Position numbers and translations under genes: made by a program. From a virus: a stretch of 64,000 nt of DNA. Below, piece after piece: positions 1-9,221 of the stretch; the first letter of the stretch is position 1; each line of letters begins with the position of its first letter. Below the pieces are notes generated by a model that ran no database searches, was not told where the DNA came from, and saw only the letters and a program-made list of their open reading frames with translations. The DNA lies in the IMG/VR virus record IMGVR_UViG_3300036770_008729, positions 217,115 to 281,114 of that record; one strand, written 5' to 3'.

Positions 1-462
1 ATAAGGAAGTGCAAAATCATTATATCCTGATAATTTTCTAACTATTTTTTCAAAGTGCCAGATATAAAGACGGTGCCAAACTAAAAAGTGTAATTTTTCT
101 TTACCTGATGGAGTGTGAGTACAATTATCCCAACCATCCATTTTATCACCTACATTGTGATAAGCACCACACCATCGATTGTTTTTAATTGTATCAGGAA
201 CCCAGTGAATGGCACCTTGATAATACCAACTCAGGGGATCTTTACAATCTTTTTTTCTCATAATATCTAAAGCTTTGTTTAAGGCTAAAAGGTCGTTAAT
301 GGCTTCAGGTGAATTTGCATTTTTTCTTGTAAATCTTTGTTGTTCTGTTTGTTTCTCGTTATTACTACAAGAAAAAAGAAACATACTAAAAACGATTAAG
401 AAAAAGATAATAAGACCAATAAATAACTTTTTAAGGTCTTTGTAAGTAGTGAATCGATTCAT
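1..462 (-). CDS. Tyrosinase-like copper oxidase, lipoprotein (3' end outside window)
   Basis: The gene runs off the window edge; 154 N-terminal residues are visible. They start with a lipoprotein signal (hydrophobic stretch, lipobox LFSC with Cys32). A tyrosinase CuA-type region follows: His86 in GAIHW, then THTPSGKEKLHFLVWHR with the family signature F-x-x-WHR, and FEKIVRKLSG...DFALPY. In the tyrosinase/polyphenol oxidase family, CuA and CuB histidines bind two coppers and oxidise phenols with O2. Only the CuA half is visible, so activity cannot be judged. It is an unusual gene for a phage and reads divergently from the gene at 551. Confidence 0.82.
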   Translation of the reverse strand, partial: MNRFTTYKDLKKLFIGLIIFFLIVFSMFLFSCSNNEKQTEQQRFTRKNANSPEAINDLLALNKALDIMRKKDCKDPLSWYYQGAIHWVPDTIKNNRWCGAYHNVGDKMDGWDNCTHTPSGKEKLHFLVWHRLYIWHFEKIVRKLSGYNDFALPY

Positions 463-533
463 TAATTTATTTTTTATTTTTTATATAAAAATAAAAACTT
501 TTGTTTTCAAGATAGAAAATTGGCAAAATAGAT

Positions 534-543
534 TTAATATATA
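534..543 (+). promoter_or_regulatory. TTAATATATA promoter-like motif
   Basis: The motif ends 7 bases before the ATG at 551 and is one of many identical motifs upstream of genes in this window. Confidence 0.5.
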
Positions 544-550
544 ATGAACT

Positions 551-2245
551 ATGAAATGGATTAAAACTAGAAAACAATTTTTGATAGAAGCTATCGAGGA
601 TGAAATATTCCCTAGACAAGCTGAAGCGATTAAAAGGACTTGGGGTGAAAAATATTTAAAAATGACCAAGCCTCCTGTATCAAATGAACTTAAAAAATAT
701 GAAGGTAAATGGAAATTATCCGAAGAAGATAAATTAAAAATGCTAGGATCCTTCTTTCAATGTGATATGAAGGTCATTTTTGATAATATTGCTAGTTTAC
801 CAGATAAGTTTTGTTATACGATTGCTCAATCAATTAGTATTCCACAAACTCCAGAGCCTGAAAAGTATGAAGTAGTTCTAAAAGACTTCAATATGAAAGA
901 ACCTTCTATTGACCAAATTGTAGCAATTTTTGATAACATTTTCCGAAAATTAAATGTTAATGAAACAATTAGTGATTCTATGATTCAAAAAGATGAATCC
1001 GGAAGACCAATTAGAGATTCAGAAGGACAGATGGTAAAGGTTGCAAAAGAAAAAGGATCTCCTATTTTTACTAATAGTTGCACTAACATTACTTCTTTCT
1101 GTGATGATTACAACAGATGTTATCCAGATGAAAAAGTAGATACAAATATTTTCACTGAAAATAATATAAAAAGTTTAAGAAACTTAGCAAAAGAAGATTG
1201 TAACGGTAAATTAAAAGTAGATTTTGAAATTTTTAACAAAGATCTTTACTTATCATTTTCTCACAATGAGAAGGACATATTAAATATGTCTATATCAAAG
1301 TTCTACAATTCTTGTCAAAATCTTTATGATGGAGGATACAGAGAACAATTATTAGGTAATATATTTGATCCTAACTCAGCTCCAGCATTTATGACATTTG
1401 ATACTCCTATTTTCTGGGGAGATGAAAAGGTATCAGATCAATTACCTCTTTCAAGAACAGTAATAAGAAATATTGAGAATTTTGATGGGTCTAGTCGAGG
1501 TATTTTCTTTGATAGAACTTATCCTGATAGATGTGAAAAAGTATTCAAAGAGTTATTAGTTAAGTATAGCAAAATGCAACAAACAATAACAGATAGAGAT
1601 TCTGTTACTTACTTATTTACACCAGACATCGATCCATCAGACACAGGAGTTAAAACTCCTTATATGGATAGATTAGGTGTTGATAGAAAACCAATGATTG
1701 GAGTAAATTGTAAAGCACTTTACTTATCAAGAGTAGGTGATTGGTCTGGTATAAAGATTTCACCAAATGCAAAGATTAAAGAATTAGTGGTTGAAACAAC
1801 CGAAATTCCTCAGAACTTATTTGACCTTAAATTAAACTTAGATTGGATTAAATTTAAGTATTTACATTTGAAAGATTTAAAACCATTTGGTGGTTTATTC
1901 ACTGATTCAGTTGCTTTTGATAAATGTAAATTAAAGAATGAAGTTCTTCAAGAAAGAAAAGAAACTAAGAAGTTACAATTAATCAGTTGTGACATCGATG
2001 CGATTGATTTGTCTGGTTTCTCTAAATTAGAAGAGTTACACTTATTGTTAACTTTAAAAGATATAGATGAACTTAAAAGAACACTTACAGGAACTAAACT
2101 AAAAAAGTTAGTTATCTCTGATGAAATATTAGGATTCTCTAAAAAAGATAGAAAAATGAGAATGTCTGAAGAAGCTTCTCAATTCATCGAAGGATTAAAA
2201 AGAACTGGTGTGTCAGTAGAAATAAAAGGAATTTATAATAAATAA
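551..2245 (+). CDS. Unknown 564-residue protein, leader-like N-terminus
   Basis: No family is recognised. The N-terminus MKWIKTRKQFLIEA resembles the leader shared by many proteins here, but is divergent. The C-terminal part from about residue 400 has leucine-rich, repeat-like spacing (LFDLKLNLDWIKFKYLHLKDLK, then KLEELHLLLTLKDIDELK), which could be an irregular LRR-like solenoid. It is followed one base later by the gene at 2247, so the two are probably co-transcribed. Confidence 0.75.
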   Translation: MKWIKTRKQFLIEAIEDEIFPRQAEAIKRTWGEKYLKMTKPPVSNELKKYEGKWKLSEEDKLKMLGSFFQCDMKVIFDNIASLPDKFCYTIAQSISIPQTPEPEKYEVVLKDFNMKEPSIDQIVAIFDNIFRKLNVNETISDSMIQKDESGRPIRDSEGQMVKVAKEKGSPIFTNSCTNITSFCDDYNRCYPDEKVDTNIFTENNIKSLRNLAKEDCNGKLKVDFEIFNKDLYLSFSHNEKDILNMSISKFYNSCQNLYDGGYREQLLGNIFDPNSAPAFMTFDTPIFWGDEKVSDQLPLSRTVIRNIENFDGSSRGIFFDRTYPDRCEKVFKELLVKYSKMQQTITDRDSVTYLFTPDIDPSDTGVKTPYMDRLGVDRKPMIGVNCKALYLSRVGDWSGIKISPNAKIKELVVETTEIPQNLFDLKLNLDWIKFKYLHLKDLKPFGGLFTDSVAFDKCKLKNEVLQERKETKKLQLISCDIDAIDLSGFSKLEELHLLLTLKDIDELKRTLTGTKLKKLVISDEILGFSKKDRKMRMSEEASQFIEGLKRTGVSVEIKGIYNK

Positions 2246-2246
2246 T

Positions 2247-3881
2247 ATGAAATATCTAAAACTATTTGAAGCTTTCGAATCGACTATATTAAGTAAAACT
2301 TTATCTTTCATCAAAGATGAAGAGTCTAAGAAACAATTCATGTTTGCACTAGACAAGATTTGTTCTACAATTGATTATCCTAAATCTGAGTTAAAAGATG
2401 AATACTTTCAATACTTATCATTTTACCCAGCACTTAAACTAAGTGCTAAAACAGGTGATGAACCTTGTGAAGCTTTATCACGTGATTCTTATCCAGACTA
2501 TGCAGTTGATGGGGCAAAGTGTAAAGGAGGTAAAGTATTAAGAAAGTGGGGAGCAAGAACAAGAGAAGTTGAATGTAGTATATGTAAAGGAACTGGTGTT
2601 AAACCAAAGAAACCTGAAATTAAGTTAGTTAAGTTTTGGTTTTCAACAGAAGGTAAATATATTGCTGTTACAGCAGTTGATGGCTTAATAAGAAACACAA
2701 CGACTTCATCAACCGCGAGAGGGTATTCTAAAGACTATCAAGATTATATAGTAGTTAACACCACTGAAGATTCTAGAGAACTACAAACTGGAATGATAGT
2801 TAGAGTTACTATTAATGGAAGACCTACTATTTGTTATATTGTTAAAGATAGAAATACTTATCCATATGCAATACAAGATGAACACAGTGGATCCACACCA
2901 GATAACATACCTTCTAGAAACTGGAGGAATTTTGGACATAGTTCTTGGCACTTATCAAGAGGTGAATACAGAGGAACAATTGAAATACTTGAACCAAAAA
3001 GTAAAGAAGAGGTTATTGTAGAACCAAATCCTTATACTTGGAATGCAACGCTTAGCTTATCTGGTTATTCAGGTATGAAAGTAGATATTTATTCTGATGT
3101 TCAAGAAAAAATTAAGGATGCAAACTTTGCTATTGTTTTAGATTTCGGTAAGATGAAACAATCAGAATTCAAAACTACTTATTCAACGAGAAGTGAAAGA
3201 GAAGAATCTAGAACTGGTGCATTAGCATTAGAGAAACCTGAAGATATAAAAGCAACTAACATTGAAAGATATATTAAAAGTTTATCTGATAAAGTTGCAA
3301 GTGGAGATGAATTAACAAAAGTAACAAGAGTTATTCCAAGATTAATGGGTGGAAGAAATATTTTGCTTTATATTGGTATGAATAGAAATCTTTCAACTAT
3401 TGATAGTTTAGCTACACGACTTTATAGATTTATTACAGAAGATGAGGACAATAAAGAATACAATGCAAGAGAAATAGTAGCAACAATAAAAAACTCATAC
3501 AAACAAAATCTACAATTTACTACTGATTTAAATGAAGTTTTAGATGAAGTAAGAAAACAATTACAAAAACCAGGAAAAGAAGCTTATTTATCAACATTTG
3601 ACAAAATGTTAGAGATATCACAAAAGATAAATGATAAAGTATTTTCAACAGAAGTTAAATCTATTGAAGATATTGAATACATCTATCAAAAATTGAGGAC
3701 AATTCAAAATATGTTACAATCCAGTCGTAATCCAGCAAATAGATTGAGATACTTTATGGAAAGATTAAGTTATCTAACTACTGATAGATGTGTATCTAGA
3801 ATTTTAGAAATTGACCAAGATGAAATACCAAGTATAATTGAAGGTCTAGAATCAATTGGAAGATTTGTTGAGAGAGTTTAA
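2247..3881 (+). CDS. Unknown 544-residue protein with MKYLKLFEAF leader and Cys motif
   Basis: Begins with the shared leader MKYLKLFEAFES. Around residues 90-120 there is CKGG...CSICKGTG, resembling half of a DnaJ-type CxxCxGxG zinc finger, but only three cysteines are present. The C-terminal half is rich in charged helices (coiled-coil-like, residues 400-540). It is the second gene of a pair with 551; both are probably virion-associated if the leader is a packaging signal. Confidence 0.75.
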   Translation: MKYLKLFEAFESTILSKTLSFIKDEESKKQFMFALDKICSTIDYPKSELKDEYFQYLSFYPALKLSAKTGDEPCEALSRDSYPDYAVDGAKCKGGKVLRKWGARTREVECSICKGTGVKPKKPEIKLVKFWFSTEGKYIAVTAVDGLIRNTTTSSTARGYSKDYQDYIVVNTTEDSRELQTGMIVRVTINGRPTICYIVKDRNTYPYAIQDEHSGSTPDNIPSRNWRNFGHSSWHLSRGEYRGTIEILEPKSKEEVIVEPNPYTWNATLSLSGYSGMKVDIYSDVQEKIKDANFAIVLDFGKMKQSEFKTTYSTRSEREESRTGALALEKPEDIKATNIERYIKSLSDKVASGDELTKVTRVIPRLMGGRNILLYIGMNRNLSTIDSLATRLYRFITEDEDNKEYNAREIVATIKNSYKQNLQFTTDLNEVLDEVRKQLQKPGKEAYLSTFDKMLEISQKINDKVFSTEVKSIEDIEYIYQKLRTIQNMLQSSRNPANRLRYFMERLSYLTTDRCVSRILEIDQDEIPSIIEGLESIGRFVERV

Positions 3882-3882
3882 A

Positions 3883-4476
3883 TTATTTTTTAATACCCCA
3901 AAAATATAAATCACAATGGTTATACTCAATTTCAAACTCGTATGAGGAAAAAATATCATCTACTTTTATACATTCTCGTATATCATTTTCAGTAACATTT
4001 TTGTAATATTCAGAATCCCAATTTTCACGAAATACATTAGGCATAGTTACCCAACTAGTCGTTGTATTACCTTGAGATGTAATTTGTTTTTCCCTATCTA
4101 TAGCGTCTTGTGTTTTTGTACCATGTACTGGTCTACCTGTTGTAGCACAAGTAAAAATAAAATAACCACCAGATTTTAACATTCTTACGGCATTTTGAAT
4201 ACTTTCCTTATAAAACGGATTATGTTCCCAACATTCACAAGATATTATAGTATCAAAAGTTTCGTTTGGTGCATCATATTCATTTGCCGGACATACAACA
4301 TCAACACCTTTACCTGGACCTATATCCAATCCGATAAAATCACAGTTATCAAACCACGGCTTTTCATTACCATTAACGTCAAAAGAACCTATGTCTAAAA
4401 CTTTTCTATTTTTAAAAGCATCTGGAAATTTATTTTTTAGTTTATTCAAATATTCTTTTTGTTCTTTATGTGCCAT
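3883..4476 (-). CDS. SAM-dependent methyltransferase (class I, Methyltransf_11-like)
   Basis: A 197-residue protein with a Rossmann methyltransferase core. Motif I is VLDIGSFDVNGN, the acidic end of strand 2 is FIGLDIG, motif II/III is FDTIISCECWEHNP, and LKSGGYFIFT is the usual post-motif strand. The substrate cannot be told; sugar or small-molecule methylation is plausible given the glycosyltransferase at 5652. It is convergent with 2247 (stops almost touching). Confidence 0.8.
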   Translation of the reverse strand: MAHKEQKEYLNKLKNKFPDAFKNRKVLDIGSFDVNGNEKPWFDNCDFIGLDIGPGKGVDVVCPANEYDAPNETFDTIISCECWEHNPFYKESIQNAVRMLKSGGYFIFTCATTGRPVHGTKTQDAIDREKQITSQGNTTTSWVTMPNVFRENWDSEYYKNVTENDIRECIKVDDIFSSYEFEIEYNHCDLYFWGIKK

Positions 4477-4570
4477 ATTAAAAATCTATTTTTTATTTTT
4501 TAAGTTACAAAATCAGATTTTAAATAACTTTAAAAGTGCTTAATAAAAGGACAAATTATATTCAAATTTT

Positions 4571-4954
4571 TTAATTTAGTTTATTGCACTTTAATTTCAT
4601 TAAGTCAATTTTTTTGAAATAGGTCACAACCATAGAAAGATTTTCACTTAACTCATATTGAGTCATATCCTTTTTTGTAGTAAAGATAAACTGATTTAAA
4701 GTCTGATTGAAACTTACATCCGACTTAAATAAATCTCTTATGTTAGCCGTAACATCTTCTTTTATGTAAGAACCATTTTGAATAAACTCAACTCTATATT
4801 GAAAAAAACTTCCAATAGAATCAACCAAAGCGGTTTCTTCTGTTTGTAAATATTCAACATCTAAAACTTCTTCTGTTTGAACAGAGTCTTTATTTTGAGA
4901 AAATAGTTGAGAAAATCCAACTGCTAATAAAATTGTAAATAAATATTTTTTCAT
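4571..4954 (-). CDS. Secreted protein of unknown function
   Basis: A 127-residue protein with a cleavable signal peptide ending FSQLFSQ, the usual Bacteroidota pattern. No domain is recognised. TATATTTG lies 4 bases upstream of the ATG, so a host-type promoter may make a near-leaderless mRNA. Confidence 0.6.
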   Translation of the reverse strand: MKKYLFTILLAVGFSQLFSQNKDSVQTEEVLDVEYLQTEETALVDSIGSFFQYRVEFIQNGSYIKEDVTANIRDLFKSDVSFNQTLNQFIFTTKKDMTQYELSENLSMVVTYFKKIDLMKLKCNKLN

Positions 4955-5013
4955 AACACAAATATAATAAAAATATTTAATATATAAAAAAACTTTACAA
5001 ATAAAGGCTTTCC

Positions 5014-5322
5014 GTGAGAAATATTTTTCTTTTGATATTCATCTTTTTCTCATCTGTTTTTTTCTCTCAGAGCATAGGTGGTAAATTAAAAGAAGTTCAA
5101 AACCAACATAAATTAAAGAAGACTATCCTAAAAGCAGGTTGGAGGACCAGAGTCAATCAACCAAACTACTTTAGAAGAACTGAACCAGATAGAACTCTTT
5201 TCTTTAGATTTAGAAGTGCTAATGGTAAAAGATATGATAAGTTGCAAAAGAAGATTAATAAAAGGAGAACAAAAATGAGATTAAGAGGAAGAAATCAATT
5301 TCATAAAAGAAAATATACCTAA
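5014..5322 (+). CDS. Small secreted, strongly basic protein
   Basis: 102 residues from a GTG start: signal peptide (IFIFFSSVFFSQS), then an Arg/Lys-rich tail (RRTKMRLRGR). It may bind nucleic acid or envelope polyanions. The GTG start is chosen because it gives the complete signal peptide. Confidence 0.55.
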   Translation: MRNIFLLIFIFFSSVFFSQSIGGKLKEVQNQHKLKKTILKAGWRTRVNQPNYFRRTEPDRTLFFRFRSANGKRYDKLQKKINKRRTKMRLRGRNQFHKRKYT

Positions 5323-5327
5323 GATTT

Positions 5328-5337
5328 TTAATATATA
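5328..5337 (+). promoter_or_regulatory. TTAATATATA promoter-like motif
   Basis: Lies 22 bases upstream of the ATG at 5360. Confidence 0.45.
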
Positions 5338-5359
5338 CAAAAAAAGAAATTACTACGAT

Positions 5360-5584
5360 ATGAGTAAAATAATGAAATTCGATGCTTACTTTGAATGTGA
5401 AGAGTGGAAACTTAAACAGATGAAAAGAAGCACAAAACCTAACTCTTCTGATGAACAACAACACATCGGTAATAGAAAGTGGAAATATAACATTATTACT
5501 AAAAAGTATGATGATTTAAGTCCTGCTGAAGTAGATGATAAGATTCAAGCTATCGAAGATTGGGAAGAAGAAAATAAGAAATAA
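5360..5584 (+). CDS. Small hydrophilic protein, unknown
   Basis: 74 residues, charged, with an acidic C-terminal helix (DKIQAIEDWEEENKK). It forms a single-gene unit between a TTAATATATA motif and an intrinsic terminator. Confidence 0.6.
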   Translation: MSKIMKFDAYFECEEWKLKQMKRSTKPNSSDEQQHIGNRKWKYNIITKKYDDLSPAEVDDKIQAIEDWEEENKK

Positions 5585-5587
5585 AAA

Positions 5588-5613
5588 AACCTCAGAGAAA
5601 TCTGAGGTTTTTT
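5588..5613 (+). terminator. Intrinsic terminator
   Basis: The inverted repeat AACCTCAGA/TCTGAGGTT is followed by a T-run, just after the stop of the gene at 5360. Confidence 0.85.
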
Positions 5614-5651
5614 CGTTAAAACTTATACCAGTTATCTAAATATAACACTTT

Positions 5652-7277
5652 ATGAAAAAACTGCTTTATATCACACCACATCTTTCAACTGGTGGGCTTC
5701 CACAGTATCTACTTAAGAAAATAGAAACATTCAATAATCAATTCGAAATCTGGTGCATTGAATGGTCTAACATAAGTGACCACTTTATAGTACAAAAAAA
5801 TAAAATTAAGCACATCTTAGGTAATAAATTAATAACATTAGGTAAAGATAAATTTGAATCATTAAACATTATTGGTCAAATTAATCCAGATATAATTCAT
5901 ATTGAAGAAATACCAGAAACATTTATTGATTCAAAAATCTTAGACATCATTTACAGAGATGATAGAAATTACAGCATTGTTGTAACAACTCATTCATCTA
6001 ATACTAAACCAGGAAGTATTAAATATACGGCTGATAAATTTATATTAGTATCAGAGTGGAGTAAAGGTGTATTTGATAATATATTCAAAGGAAGTATTCC
6101 ATGTGAGGTATGGGAATATCCTGTTATAAAGGTTGACTATGATAAGGATAAGGTTAAAGAAGAATTAGGATTTGATAAAGAATATAAACATATTTTAAAT
6201 GTTGGTTTATTTACTCCTGGTAAAAATCAAAAACATATAATAGAACTGGCTAGACTTTGTGTAAATGAAAAGATTAAATTTCACTTTGTGGGAAATCAAG
6301 CTGATAATTTCAAAGATTATTGGGAACCTCTAATAGATAATCTACCAGAGAACTGTATATTACACGGTGAAAGAGATGATGTTGATAAGTTCTATATGGC
6401 TAGTGATTTATTTTATTTTCCATCATTATGGGAACTTAATCCAATATCTATAAAAGAAGCTCTTAGTTTTGGTCTTCCGATTTTCACCAAAGACTTAGAA
6501 ACATATCCTAAATACAAAGAGTCTAAATACATAACAGATAATGTATCAGTAAATAAAAATATGATATTAGAGCATTTTGGAATCACTATTGAAAATGATT
6601 CAATTTGTTTAGTTATGGCACATGCTGATACAAATTATAGAAAGAAGTTATTAAATGAATGTTTAAGTTCTATTAATCTACCGGTTGTTTTATCTACAAA
6701 CTATCCAGTAAGTGAAGAAAATCAATTATTATGTGATTATTATATTTATAACAAAAATAACCCCCTATTATATAAAGAAGAATATAGTAAATATAATGTA
6801 TTTTATAACTATTGGTATTTAGATAATAATGGAAATAAGATAACAAAACCATTTGAATTTGAGCATGGTTATGCCGCTTACTCTCTAATAAGAGATGGTT
6901 TAGAGTTTATAGAAAAACTCGGTTATAAAAAAGTTCACATCATAAACTATGATTATCAAATATCAAATAAAACACTTAATGATAATTCTAAATCTTTAGA
7001 TAATTGTGATATTATTGTTTACCAACAACTTGAAGAAAACTATGAAGCTGGATTTATATCATCTAAAATAGACCACATATTACCATTTTTTACCAAATTC
7101 AAAAGCAGAGAATCTTATTATAAATCAGGTGAACCATTTAATATTTTAGAAATAAAGTTAAAAAAATATATAGATGCTCAAAATTCAAATATATCTAAAA
7201 GACCGTTTGATTCACTAAAAGAATATAATAAAGTAAATCAAGAAGGACTCCTTCAATTTTCAAAATCAAAAGAATAA
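5652..7277 (+). CDS. Two-domain glycosyltransferase (GT4/GT-B N-terminal half)
   Basis: 541 residues. Residues 1-330 read as a GT-B glycosyltransferase of the GT4 type: an N-terminal strand LLYITPHLSTGGLPQYL, HIEEIPE, and the donor-binding region HILNVGLFTPGKNQ...FYFPSLWELNPISIKEALSFG with the E-x7-E motif (WELNPISIKE). Residues 335-541 form a second domain (ICLVMAHADTNYRKKLL...), as seen in other phage glycosyltransferases but not assigned here. It may modify host surface glycans or phage structures. Confidence 0.8.
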   Translation: MKKLLYITPHLSTGGLPQYLLKKIETFNNQFEIWCIEWSNISDHFIVQKNKIKHILGNKLITLGKDKFESLNIIGQINPDIIHIEEIPETFIDSKILDIIYRDDRNYSIVVTTHSSNTKPGSIKYTADKFILVSEWSKGVFDNIFKGSIPCEVWEYPVIKVDYDKDKVKEELGFDKEYKHILNVGLFTPGKNQKHIIELARLCVNEKIKFHFVGNQADNFKDYWEPLIDNLPENCILHGERDDVDKFYMASDLFYFPSLWELNPISIKEALSFGLPIFTKDLETYPKYKESKYITDNVSVNKNMILEHFGITIENDSICLVMAHADTNYRKKLLNECLSSINLPVVLSTNYPVSEENQLLCDYYIYNKNNPLLYKEEYSKYNVFYNYWYLDNNGNKITKPFEFEHGYAAYSLIRDGLEFIEKLGYKKVHIINYDYQISNKTLNDNSKSLDNCDIIVYQQLEENYEAGFISSKIDHILPFFTKFKSRESYYKSGEPFNILEIKLKKYIDAQNSNISKRPFDSLKEYNKVNQEGLLQFSKSKE

Positions 7278-7320
7278 TTTATCATAATAACGAAGATTGA
7301 TTATGAAAAAAGATATTCAG

Positions 7321-7557
7321 TCATTCCTCAATAGACTTTCTTAGTTCTGTTATCTTTTCAACAATTATCCTACGTTCTTGAAATTTTCTTTTACGATATT
7401 GAAGTAAATTATCTTCAAGCTCTTTTTTGTTTCCTTTACTTTCGTTACGCATGGCTAAGTTGAAATAATGAGCAGCTAAGTCATCACTAATATCAGAAAA
7501 CTCTAATTTTAGAAAAAATATCTTTATTTTTATATTCAATGTTTTTATCCATTTCAT
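7321..7557 (-). CDS. Small helical protein, unknown
   Basis: 78 residues, mostly charged helix in the C-terminal half (KRKFQERRIIVEKITELRK). Its ATG overlaps the stop of the gene at 7554 (ATGA), indicating translational coupling. Confidence 0.55.
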   Translation of the reverse strand: MKWIKTLNIKIKIFFLKLEFSDISDDLAAHYFNLAMRNESKGNKKELEDNLLQYRKRKFQERRIIVEKITELRKSIEE

Positions 7558-7733
7558 TTGCTTATCAATAGTTCCTCGAGCTTTTTTATTAAATCTTTAT
7601 CTTTTAATTCTCTCCACTCGGTTCCATATTTTTCCCATCTATCTTTAATCTTTTTGTAAGCGCAAAAATGACCAGAACCATCTTCAACATATAGTATTTT
7701 GTATGACACTTCTTCAATCCTTAGTAGTTTCAT
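7554..7733 (-). CDS. Small protein, unknown
   Basis: 59 residues when started at MKLLRIEEV. The ATG at 7763 would force a poorly supported extension MMVLKKKKRI into the upstream gene. The protein is beta-rich then helical, with no known domain. Confidence 0.5.
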   Translation of the reverse strand: MKLLRIEEVSYKILYVEDGSGHFCAYKKIKDRWEKYGTEWRELKDKDLIKKLEELLISK

Positions 7734-8004
7734 GATTCTTTTTTTCTTTTTTAATACCATCAAAAATACCAGATATAGTCATACTTAAACCCAAACTAAT
7801 TGGTATTGTAAATTCTGGATAATGATAAAACGGTCTAACATTACCTCTAAGTAAATAAGGATGAAGTGAAAACCCAGCCCCAACTAAACACATGCCAGTA
7901 ACTATTTTAAATTCTGATTTTTCCACATAAACGGATTGTGGAATTTGTTGACTGAAACTCATCTGTAGTCTTAAAAAGAAAAGTAAAAAAAGAAACCATT
8001 TCAT
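7714..8004 (-). CDS. Membrane/secreted protein, unknown
   Basis: 96 residues from MKWFLFLLFFL: signal peptide or membrane anchor ending SFSQQ, then two hydrophobic segments (IVTGMCLVGAGFSL and ISLGLSMTISGIF). The start at 8004 is preferred over 8052 because it begins the hydrophobic segment directly and lies next to a TATATATTATA motif shared with the divergent gene at 8020. Confidence 0.55.
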   Translation of the reverse strand: MKWFLFLLFFLRLQMSFSQQIPQSVYVEKSEFKIVTGMCLVGAGFSLHPYLLRGNVRPFYHYPEFTIPISLGLSMTISGIFDGIKKEKKNHETTKD

Positions 8005-8019
8005 ATGATATATATTATA

Positions 8020-8190
8020 ATGAAAAGTTCTATAAAAACAAAAAAAGAACATATAGATATAAAGTTCTTAAGAATGAGATTAGAACAATTAATTCATATT
8101 GAAGAATATGAAACTTGTGCAAGAATCCATAAATGGATTGAAGAATTAAAAAAACACCATGATACAATTAAAAACAATCAGAGAAATTGA
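8020..8190 (+). CDS. UVR-motif-like small protein
   Basis: 56 residues. Residues 14-42 (FLRMRLEQLIHIEEYETCARIHKWIEELKK) fit the UVR motif of UvrB/UvrC and related adaptors: a helical hairpin with conserved YE-x-C/A-A-x-I-x-x-W/L spacing. The motif usually mediates protein-protein contact. It is first in a run of four overlapping genes. Confidence 0.55.
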   Translation: MKSSIKTKKEHIDIKFLRMRLEQLIHIEEYETCARIHKWIEELKKHHDTIKNNQRN

Positions 8191-8422
8191 TGATAAAACC
8201 AACGAAGGTAAATTACTGATAGCTGCTCTCGCCATACTTACATCTCTGCAACAAGAAGACATTAAAAATAATATTTGGGGAGGATCGGTCAATCCAGACC
8301 AAGGTTTATCTCAATTGAAAGATTTAGCAAACAAAATCTATTTTGAAAAAGAATGGAAAGCAGAAGAAAAATCCAAAGAAAGGAATAGAAAAATAGAACA
8401 AGTAATAAATGATAGACTTTAA
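8159..8422 (+). CDS. Small protein with shared C-terminal tail
   Basis: 87 residues. The C-terminus ERNRKIEQVINDRL belongs to the RxxKIxxIL tail family of this genome. It overlaps both neighbours (8190 and 8409) in different frames. Confidence 0.6.
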   Translation: MIQLKTIREIDDKTNEGKLLIAALAILTSLQQEDIKNNIWGGSVNPDQGLSQLKDLANKIYFEKEWKAEEKSKERNRKIEQVINDRL

Positions 8423-8621
8423 TGAACTCAAATTCAAAGATTATAAAACCGTTACATTTAGAGGAATTGATATAGATGTATCTGCTGAATTATTACAAGA
8501 TATAAATGCGGGAACTCAACCACTATCATTACTTGAAAGAATAATAACTCAAGAATACAATAGGTTACTGCCAGTTATAAGAAATAAAAAAATTGACTCT
8601 ATATTAGATGCGACTAATTGA
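8409..8621 (+). CDS. Small protein with shared C-terminal tail
   Basis: 70 residues ending VIRNKKIDSILDATN, a member of the C-terminal tail family. The N-terminal part (FKDYKTVTFRGIDIDVSAEL) looks like a small beta domain. It overlaps the genes on both sides. Confidence 0.6.
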   Translation: MIDFNELKFKDYKTVTFRGIDIDVSAELLQDINAGTQPLSLLERIITQEYNRLLPVIRNKKIDSILDATN

Positions 8622-8940
8622 TAAGATAGAATCCACGGAATTTCAATTCTTACTTTTTGTATTTGAGCACTATAAAAAATCAAAGAAAAAATACATTAAG
8701 ATAACATCGGATAGAGATTTCAAATTATCATCTCTTCTTCAAAAATCGGATGACTATAATCTAATTGTTACTAAATACAATAATCTAATAAATCTAATCA
8801 ACTCATTAAAAATAGACAATTTGGATATACCAACACTTAACATTGTTGGAAATACAATTGATGAGTTTGATAAGTTAATCTATGAGATATGTTACAAACA
8901 CAAGATTCTAATTGAAGATCCTGATGATTTGCCTTTTTAG
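8608..8940 (+). CDS. Helical protein, unknown
   Basis: 110 residues, helix-rich, ending in an acidic EDPDDLPF tail rather than the shared tail. The start overlaps the previous stop. Confidence 0.55.
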   Translation: MRLIDKIESTEFQFLLFVFEHYKKSKKKYIKITSDRDFKLSSLLQKSDDYNLIVTKYNNLINLINSLKIDNLDIPTLNIVGNTIDEFDKLIYEICYKHKILIEDPDDLPF

Positions 8941-8963
8941 TATAGCAAAAAATTGGTTTAAGT

Positions 8964-9221
8964 GTGGAAAATTATCAAGATAAATTGACATCAAAGAAAT
9001 GGAATATAAATGCTGAAATGGGTTTCATTGAGGTGGGTATAAACTTTTTTATCGGTCTTAAAATACTCAGTATAACTACACATGACATTCAAATTGATTT
9101 CATTTTATTACATTTAGAAACAGAAGAAGGAAAGTTTATTATAGATAGTAAAGATTGGCAAGAAATACAATCAATTCTTAGAACAATAAAAATTGAAGAA
9201 CTATTGAATAAAAAATCATAA
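8964..9221 (+). CDS. Small protein with shared C-terminal tail
   Basis: 85 residues from a GTG start. The end DWQEIQSILRTIKIEELLNKKS matches the tail family, including the upstream W-x-E-I-Q element also seen in the genes at 10738, 20783 and 21614. Confidence 0.55.
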   Translation: MENYQDKLTSKKWNINAEMGFIEVGINFFIGLKILSITTHDIQIDFILLHLETEEGKFIIDSKDWQEIQSILRTIKIEELLNKKS

